Source: FEN-1139 sp964396375 | GTDB lineage: Bacteria > Myxococcota_A > Polyangia > Polyangiales > Polyangiaceae | Reading direction: 5' to 3' | DNA length: 64,000 nt | Assembly (NCBI GenBank): GCA_964396375.1 | Contig: CAYNEY010000004.1 | Location: 103,203-167,202, forward strand | Shown: positions 58,979-64,000 of the stretch, piece after piece | Layout: each line of letters begins with the position of its first letter | Position numbering within the stretch: position 1 is the first letter of the stretch | Position numbers and translations under genes: made by a program | The notes under the pieces: generated by a model | The model's input: the letters and a program-made list of their open reading frames with translations, nothing else | Told to the model about the DNA's origin: nothing | Databases searched by the model: none

Positions 58979-60673
58979 ATGCGTTCGGACATCGTGAAGA
59001 GCGGACTCGCACGGGCTGGTAGTCGAGGTCTCCTCCGGGCCTGTGGGCTCACCGCGGCGGACATCGGAAAGCCCTTCATCGCCGTCGTCAACTCGTACAC
59101 GGACGTCGTGCCGGGGCACATTCACCTCCGGCAGCTCTCCGAGCGCGTCAAGGACGCGATCCGAAAGCAAGGTGGCGTGCCCTTCGAGTTCAACACCATC
59201 GCCATCTGCGACGGGATCGCCATGGGGCATATCGGGATGCGGTACTCCCTGCCCAGCCGCGAACTGATCGCAGACGCCGTTGAGTCGATGGCCATGGCCC
59301 ACGGTTTCGACGGGATGGTCTGCATCTCGAACTGTGACAAGATCACCCCTGGCATGGCCATGGCGGCAGTGCGCCTCGACATCCCCACCATTTTTGTCAC
59401 CGGAGGGCCCATGAAGGCCGGGCGCCACTCGGGAGGCAAGGCCGGGGATCTCATCACCATCTTTGAGGGTGTGGGCCGCGTGCAGAGCGGGGAACTCGCC
59501 GAGTCTGCCCTGGCTGAGCTCGAGGCCAGCTGTTGTCCTGGCGCTGGCTCGTGCTCCGGCATGTTCACGGCTAATTCCATGAACTGCTTGCTCGAGGCGA
59601 TCGGCCTGGCGCTGCCCGGCAATGGTACGATCCCGGCCGTCGATCCGCGGCGGCTGGAGCTGGCCGAGCAGGCCGGCTCACGGATCCTCGAGATCGTTGC
59701 GGCGAACCTCACGCCCCGCAAGATCGTGACCCCAGCATCCCTCGACAACGCCTTCGTGCTCGACATGGCGATGGGCGGCTCGACCAACACCGTGTTGCAC
59801 GGCATAGCCATCGCGCGGGAGGCCCATGTCGACTACCCGTTGACCCGCCTCAACCAGCTCTCGGAGAAGACCCCGTGCATCTGCAAGGTGTCACCCTCCA
59901 AGCCTGACGTGCACATCGAAGACGTCGATGCGGCCGGAGGGATTTCCGCGATCCTGGCCGAGGTGAGCCGAAAGCCGGGGCTGATCGACGGTAGTTGTCC
60001 AACGGTCACGGGCAAGACCTTGGGTGAGAACATCGCGAAAGCGAGCATCACCAACCCGGCCATCATCCATCCCGTTGAGCAGCCCTTCAGTGAAGATGGC
60101 GGACTCGCGGTGCTGTTTGGGAACCTCGCGCCCGACGGGGCGGTGATCAAGAGCGCGGGGGTCGATCCCGAGTGCTTCGTGTTCGAGGGCACAGCGGTGG
60201 TTTTCGATTCTGAAGACGAGTGCCTGGCTGCGCTCGCGGAGCGTCGGGTGAAAAAGGGCGATGTGGTGGTGATCCGCTACGAGGGACCAAAGGGGGGGCC
60301 AGGCATGCCCGAGATGCTGTCGCCCACCTCCATGATCAAAGGCCAGGGCTTGGGTCGGTACGTCGCTTTGGTCACTGACGGACGCTTCTCGGGTGGGACG
60401 GCAGGCACCTGTGTGGGCCATGTCAGCCCCGAGGCCACCGAAGGCGGACCGATCGCCCTGGTGGAGCCCGGGGATCGGATCCGGATCGACATCCCGAAGC
60501 GTGCGATCAGCCTCTTGGTACCTGACGCGGAGCTTGCCCGGCGGAGGGAGAGCTTCGTGCCGAAGGCGCCCAAGATCAGCCGCGGTTGGCTGGGGCGGTA
60601 CTGCAGGATGGTGCGGAGCGCGAGCGACGGCGCCGTGTTGGCGCTCCCCGAAGAGGTGAGCGCGAAGCGCTGA
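58979..60673 (+). CDS. ilvD: Dihydroxy-acid dehydratase
   Basis: 564 residues. The Fe-S ligands and Mg site are in CISNCDKITPGMAMA and CCPGAGSCSGMFTANSMNCL; MAMGGSTNTVLH and GTAGTCVGHVSPEA are further family marks. It removes water from dihydroxy-acids to give branched 2-oxo acids in valine/isoleucine synthesis. Start is the ATG at 58979 with AAGGAG eight bases upstream; a longer frame is rejected as it overlaps the upstream small gene. Confidence 0.96.
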   Translation: MRSDIVKSGLARAGSRGLLRACGLTAADIGKPFIAVVNSYTDVVPGHIHLRQLSERVKDAIRKQGGVPFEFNTIAICDGIAMGHIGMRYSLPSRELIADAVESMAMAHGFDGMVCISNCDKITPGMAMAAVRLDIPTIFVTGGPMKAGRHSGGKAGDLITIFEGVGRVQSGELAESALAELEASCCPGAGSCSGMFTANSMNCLLEAIGLALPGNGTIPAVDPRRLELAEQAGSRILEIVAANLTPRKIVTPASLDNAFVLDMAMGGSTNTVLHGIAIAREAHVDYPLTRLNQLSEKTPCICKVSPSKPDVHIEDVDAAGGISAILAEVSRKPGLIDGSCPTVTGKTLGENIAKASITNPAIIHPVEQPFSEDGGLAVLFGNLAPDGAVIKSAGVDPECFVFEGTAVVFDSEDECLAALAERRVKKGDVVVIRYEGPKGGPGMPEMLSPTSMIKGQGLGRYVALVTDGRFSGGTAGTCVGHVSPEATEGGPIALVEPGDRIRIDIPKRAISLLVPDAELARRRESFVPKAPKISRGWLGRYCRMVRSASDGAVLALPEEVSAKR

Positions 60674-60681
60674 GCGCTCCG

Positions 60682-61419
60682 CTACCAGGTTGCCTGCCAG
60701 AACTCGGCGTAGGTCCCATCACCAGTCGTGGCCTCGAGGGCACGGCTGGGTTGGACCAGAAGCAGTCGCTTGAGTTCGGGCTGGCGGAGGTATCCAATGT
60801 CCGCGCCCGGTGCGGCGATGAGTTGTACTGAGATGCCGGTGGTGTTGATCGCGCCCTGCTCGTTTTTCGGGGTGAAGCCCTCCAAGAACTTGAAGGCGAG
60901 GTTCTTTCTGTTGCCTCGGTGTCGCGGACCCGACATGCGCCGCCACAACGCGTCTCCCTCCCGCTCGAGCTCAGGCGGGAGAGGGGCGAGGCCGATCATC
61001 AGCGGCAGACTGCTCGGTCCAACCCGCATGGTGGGGACGGGACGTACAGTGAGCACGAGGTAGCGGAACCGCTCCTTTCCCTTCTCGACCACGTAACCGC
61101 GTCCGAACCAGCGACTCTCCCCCGAGGGCGATTTTCCGGTGAACCGCGTACCCTCGACGCTCGAGAACTCCTTCCAGATCCGGCAGGCGTGCTTGTGCAC
61201 GAGCGAGCGACAATCCAGGCCCGACTCGACGCTCTTCGGATTGAGCTCGGTGGGATAGGAGGGCGGTGCCGTGACTGCGGGGGCCGGCGGGCTGCTCGGC
61301 TCCTCACTGGCCGGTGCCGAAGGGATCGACGCGGGTGCGGGGGACTTGCTTTCGCAAGCGCAGAGGAGGAGCAAGAGCGCCCCAAGGGTCGAACGGTGGA
61401 GCATCGAAGCCTCGATCAT
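60682..61419 (-). CDS. Hypothetical lipoprotein
   Basis: 245 residues. LHRSTLGALLLLLCAC is a lipoprotein signal, then a Ser/Pro/Ala spacer (about 25-60). The domain (about 65-245) has a Cys pair (LDCRSLVHKHACRIW), then beta strands. Unknown family. Its ATG overlaps the stop of the cyclase gene by 4 nt (ATGA), so it is coupled. Converges on ilvD with an 8-bp gap. Confidence 0.68.
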   Translation of the reverse strand: MIEASMLHRSTLGALLLLLCACESKSPAPASIPSAPASEEPSSPPAPAVTAPPSYPTELNPKSVESGLDCRSLVHKHACRIWKEFSSVEGTRFTGKSPSGESRWFGRGYVVEKGKERFRYLVLTVRPVPTMRVGPSSLPLMIGLAPLPPELEREGDALWRRMSGPRHRGNRKNLAFKFLEGFTPKNEQGAINTTGISVQLIAAPGADIGYLRQPELKRLLLVQPSRALEATTGDGTYAEFWQATW

Positions 61420-62096
61420 CGGTGAAGGTCGTGTTCCCTGTCAACCGCGGGAACGGCGGGTCCGCGGAGCAGCACACGCGCTGGGGCAGCGTCTCCGCCT
61501 TCCAGTCGGAGAGGCAGGCAGGTGAGCTCGTAACACCCTTCGGGGACCGCCGAGAGCATCAGCCCCTCGACAATCACGCAAGGCGGGCAGGCTCCGAGCA
61601 GGGCACGGTGGACCGGGAAATCTTCGGTAGAGAGAGGTTCGATCGACAATCGATCGATCCCCACCAACCTGACACCGAGCTCGAGCAACCTAGCTGCGGC
61701 ATCCAGGGTGAGGCCCAGGCTTGGGTCAAGCAGAGCCTCTTTGGGAGCGAGGTGACTCGCGGTGCGAAAGAGCAGACGTTTGGGCAGAGAACCTGCGCGC
61801 AATCGAGGGTTCTCTTCGAGCGTTCGCCGCTCGATCGGCCCGGTGTGACCCGAGAAGTCGAGTACCAAGGCCTCACCCACCAGGAGTTCGAGAGGAATGC
61901 TGGCCACATCCCATCCTTCGGGGATGAAGTGACAGGGAGCGTCCAGGTGGGTTCCAGTGTGGGAGCCCATGGTAAGCAGGCTGGTCGCGGTGCCGTCGTG
62001 AGCGAGCCGCTGCAGCGCTCGGCACGTGAACGGCGGATCGCCGGGATAGACCGGGAGCCTTTGGTCGAGGGGCCATGTGATGTCGATGAGGGACAT
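61416..62096 (-). CDS. Cyclase-family metal-dependent hydrolase (arylformamidase-like)
   Basis: 226 residues of the kynurenine-formamidase/cyclase family. LIDITWPLDQRLPVYPGDPP and the metal motif SHTGTHLDAPCHFIPEG are diagnostic. LLFRTAS and GIDRLSIEP follow. Kynurenine formamidase is one candidate; no kynurenine genes lie nearby. Start is ATG at 62094-62096; upstream 42 residues are poorly conserved. Divergent from ilvC. Confidence 0.85.
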   Translation of the reverse strand: MSLIDITWPLDQRLPVYPGDPPFTCRALQRLAHDGTATSLLTMGSHTGTHLDAPCHFIPEGWDVASIPLELLVGEALVLDFSGHTGPIERRTLEENPRLRAGSLPKRLLFRTASHLAPKEALLDPSLGLTLDAAARLLELGVRLVGIDRLSIEPLSTEDFPVHRALLGACPPCVIVEGLMLSAVPEGCYELTCLPLRLEGGDAAPARVLLRGPAVPAVDREHDLHR

Positions 62097-62258
62097 GCCG
62101 GACCTTCGGTCCCCGATACCACAAGGAGCGCGGCGTAAGCCTGGCCCGGCGGCGCCGAGCGACGCAGCAAAGCCGTCACGCGAAGGGGGCTCCCCGGCGT
62201 TTCCGCGGGAAAAGGGCCCCAAGGCTTGCGAAGACGCGGAGTTGGTTCAATCCTTCCG

Positions 62259-62303
62259 GCCCCCAACCTGGGGCTGACCGGCGCTGGCCGGTTCCTGAAG
62301 GAG
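62259..62303 (+). promoter_or_regulatory. Two stem-loops and Shine-Dalgarno in the ilvC leader
   Basis: GCCCC/GGGGC (62259-62274) and the perfect 6-bp ACCGGC/GCCGGT stem (62277-62292) precede the AAGGAG at 62298-62303, which is 10 bases before the ilvC ATG. They could modulate translation. A leader peptide was considered but not demonstrable. Confidence 0.35.
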
Positions 62304-62313
62304 ACCCGACGAC

Positions 62314-63414
62314 ATGGCAATCATCGACTTTGGTGGCGTGAAGGAAGAAGTGGTGACTCGCGAGGAGTTTCCGGTCGCAAAGGCCCTCGAGGTCCTGAAG
62401 AACGAGACCATCGCGGTGATCGGCTACGGTGTGCAGGGCCCCGCGCAGGCGCTCAACATGCGCGACAACGGTTTCAACGTGATCGTGGGTCAAAGCCAGA
62501 AGTTCGCGCGTGACTGGGAGCGCGCCAAGAACGACGGGTGGGAGCCCGGTCGGACGCTGTTCGACATCGAGGAAGCCGCGAAGCGTGGCACCGTCATTCA
62601 GATGTTGGTGTCCGACGCCGGACAGAAGGCGATCTGGCCGCTCATCAAGACCTGCCTCAACAAGGGCGATGCCCTCTACTTCTCCCACGGTTTCTCGATC
62701 GTCTACCGCGATCAGACCGGTGTCGTGCCGCCCCCCGAGGTGGACGTGATCCTGGTCGCCCCGAAGGGTTCGGGCACCAGCGTGCGCCGGAACTTCCTGT
62801 CGGGCGCGGGGATCAACTCGAGCTTTGCGGTCGAGCAGGACGCCACCGGGCGCGCCCGTGAGCGCTGCATGGCTCTTGGTATCGCGGTTGGCTCCGGCTA
62901 CCTCTTCCCGACCACCTTCAAGCAGGAAGTGTTCAGCGATCTCACCGGTGAGCGGGGTGTTCTGATGGGCGCTTTGGCTGGGATCATGGATGCCCAGTAC
63001 AAGGTGCTGCGTGACCACGGCCACTCGCCGAGCGAGGCGTTCAACGAGACGGTGGAGGAGCTCACCGAGAGCTTGATCCGTCTGGTCGGCGAGAACGGGA
63101 TGGACTGGATGTACTCGAACTGTTCTGCCACCGCGCAACGTGGCGCGCTGGACTGGCGCCCGAAGTTCCGGGACGCCACCATGCCTGTGTTCGAGGAGCT
63201 GTACCGTCGCGTGGCCTCGGGTGAAGAAACCAAACGCGTGCTCGAGTCGACGGGTGGGGCGAACTATCAGGAGCTGCTCCAGAAGGAGCTCTCCGAGCTC
63301 GGCAACTCGGAGTTGTGGCTTGCGGGCAAGGCCACGCGCTCACTCCGTCCGAAGGAGCCAGCGCGCGTGATCACCGCAGACACCAAGGGTGTCGGCGGTC
63401 GCGGTCAGAACTGA
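62314..63414 (+). CDS. ilvC: Ketol-acid reductoisomerase, mitochondrial/fungal-type
   Basis: 366 residues. NADPH site IAVIGYGVQGPAQALNMRDNG; catalytic Mg region AFNETVEELTESLIRLVGENGMDWMYSNCSATAQRGALDW. Segments LYFSHGFSIVYRD, APKGSGTSVRRNFL, GINSSFAV and SDLTGERGVLMG match fungal Ilv5 and some Bacteroidetes enzymes more closely than the usual 330-residue bacterial class I. It catalyses the second common step of valine/isoleucine synthesis. AAGGAG precedes the ATG, and a strong terminator follows. Confidence 0.95.
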   Translation: MAIIDFGGVKEEVVTREEFPVAKALEVLKNETIAVIGYGVQGPAQALNMRDNGFNVIVGQSQKFARDWERAKNDGWEPGRTLFDIEEAAKRGTVIQMLVSDAGQKAIWPLIKTCLNKGDALYFSHGFSIVYRDQTGVVPPPEVDVILVAPKGSGTSVRRNFLSGAGINSSFAVEQDATGRARERCMALGIAVGSGYLFPTTFKQEVFSDLTGERGVLMGALAGIMDAQYKVLRDHGHSPSEAFNETVEELTESLIRLVGENGMDWMYSNCSATAQRGALDWRPKFRDATMPVFEELYRRVASGEETKRVLESTGGANYQELLQKELSELGNSELWLAGKATRSLRPKEPARVITADTKGVGGRGQN

Positions 63415-63433
63415 GCTTCGCGACCAAGCGATG

Positions 63434-63470
63434 GAGAGTCTCGGGACAGCGGTCTCGAGACTCTCTTGCT
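63434..63470 (+). terminator. Intrinsic terminator after ilvC
   Basis: GAGAGTCTCG (63434-63443) pairs perfectly with CGAGACTCTC (63456-63465), 10-bp stem, then TTGCTTTG. 20 bases past the ilvC stop. Confidence 0.8.
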
Positions 63471-63633
63471 TTGTCGGACGCGTTGACACATCAGACGGAA
63501 ATGCGCGCTGTGTGGAAAGTCACACCCTGTGCAGAGCGGGGTCCACCCGGAACGCAAAGTTCCGAAATAGGCCGGGTTCTATGCGGTTTGGTGGCTTGGC
63601 GACCACTCGGACGGGATGCTACCCCTTCTGCAT

Positions 63634-64000
63634 ATGCTCGCGTTGCATCGTCAGCGAAGCTCGTTTCACTTACTGTTTGCGGTCAGCGTGATGGGGTGTG
63701 GCTCCCCTGAGAACGCCACGTCCGATCTGGCCCTGGCGCAATCGGGCGGCAGTTTCGGTGCGGGTTCGGGCGGCTTCGTTGCGGCGACCTCGGGCACCAG
63801 CGCCGCCTACGGCGGCGCGGTGGTTACAGGCCAAGGCGGCGCGGTGGTTACAGGCCAAGGCGGCGCGGTGGTCACAGGCCAAGGCGGCGCGGTGGTTACA
63901 GGCCAAGGCGGCGCGGTGGTCACAGGCCAAGGCGGCGCGGTGGTCACAGGCCAAGGCGGCGCGGTGGTCACAGGCCAAGGCGGCGCGGTGGTCACAGGCC
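63634..64000 (+). CDS. Repeat-rich lipoprotein, 5' part only
   Basis: A frame opens at ATG 63634 and runs off the window. MLALHRQRSSFHLLFAVSVM then GC forms a lipoprotein signal. After a Gly/Ser spacer come (GGAVVTGQ) octapeptides, seven full units so far. By analogy with the xylanase gene, a catalytic or binding domain may follow outside the window. Minus-strand ORFs over the repeat are shadows. Confidence 0.7.
   Translation, partial: MLALHRQRSSFHLLFAVSVMGCGSPENATSDLALAQSGGSFGAGSGGFVAATSGTSAAYGGAVVTGQGGAVVTGQGGAVVTGQGGAVVTGQGGAVVTGQGGAVVTGQGGAVVTGQGGAVVTG
63811..64000. repeat. 24-bp tandem repeats encoding GGAVVTGQ
   Basis: Seven full units of GGCGGCGCGGTGGTTACAGG plus CCAA and a partial eighth at the window edge, differing only at a T/C third position (GTT/GTC). 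Too regular and spacer-free for CRISPR. Confidence 0.92.

Noticed and set aside
63483..63488. TTGACA as a -35 box for the lipoprotein at 63634
   Set aside because: No matching -10 element at 16-18 bp spacing.
63670..63995. Minus-strand frames of repeated ALACDHRA type
   Set aside because: Shadow of the 24-bp repeat in the plus-strand lipoprotein.
63811..64000. CRISPR array
   Set aside because: Repeats are contiguous 24-bp coding units without spacers.

Overview
The window looks like chromosomal DNA of a high-GC Gram-negative bacterium, most likely a Myxococcota (class Polyangia or a close relative). The grounds are a serine/threonine kinase with a predicted extracytoplasmic C-terminal sensor, many lipoproteins with glycine-rich linkers, tandem sensor kinases, an ECF sigma/FecR operon, a split ATP synthase operon, and frequent GTG/TTG starts. 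No tRNA, rRNA, insertion sequence, prophage or CRISPR array was recognised. Two runs of N (100 at 28633-28732, 10 at 47550-47559) mark scaffold gaps, so this is a draft assembly.

Layout. 1-2.5 kb: 3' end of a sigma region-4-like gene, then a hybrid sensor kinase. 2.6-6.4 kb: a lipoprotein and a GH27 glycosidase (minus strand), then a CorA-type channel. 6.6-9.7 kb: ECF sigma factor, FecR/TPR protein and beta-barrel protein in overlapping order. 9.8-12.4 kb: a cysteine-rich lipoprotein with eight knottin-like repeats, converging on an OmpA/DUF4398 lipoprotein pair. 12.6-20.4 kb: a minus-strand run of PLP enzyme, Ser/Thr kinase, GNAT and two sensor kinases. 20.6-22.7 kb: PII protein, a tiny basic protein and MetK. 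22.8-29.7 kb: glycine-rich and metal-site/barrel exported proteins, YbaK, a propeller lipoprotein and a GH10 xylanase. 30.0-34.7 kb: ATP synthase b', b, delta, alpha, gamma. 34.7-40.5 kb: VKOR-DsbA fusion, a secreted beta-propeller protein, TcdA, and a zinc-finger/histone-fold protein. 40.6-46.6 kb: GH94 phosphorylase and the lysine/peptidoglycan genes dapF-dapL-lysA. 46.6-54.9 kb: DUF3634, GlmS, envelope proteins, an SbcD-like nuclease and a membrane protein. 54.9-64 kb: RuvB, a phosphoesterase, GpmI, IlvD, a cyclase-family enzyme, IlvC, and the start of another repeat-rich lipoprotein.

How the genes fit together. Most of the window is housekeeping: ATP synthesis, SAM, DAP/lysine, branched-chain amino acids, glucosamine-6-phosphate, glycolysis and recombination. 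Interleaved are exported proteins and signalling modules suited to a soil or sediment organism that degrades polysaccharide: GH10, GH27 and GH94 enzymes and several surface lipoproteins. The most unusual item is the 39930-40478 gene, which joins an N-terminal two-zinc cross-brace to a C-terminal histone fold with a canonical RKT loop. Other points worth following are the eight cysteine-knot repeats, a DapF homologue with both catalytic cysteines replaced by serine, a degenerate histidine kinase coupled to a canonical one, and a mitochondrial/fungal-type ketol-acid reductoisomerase.
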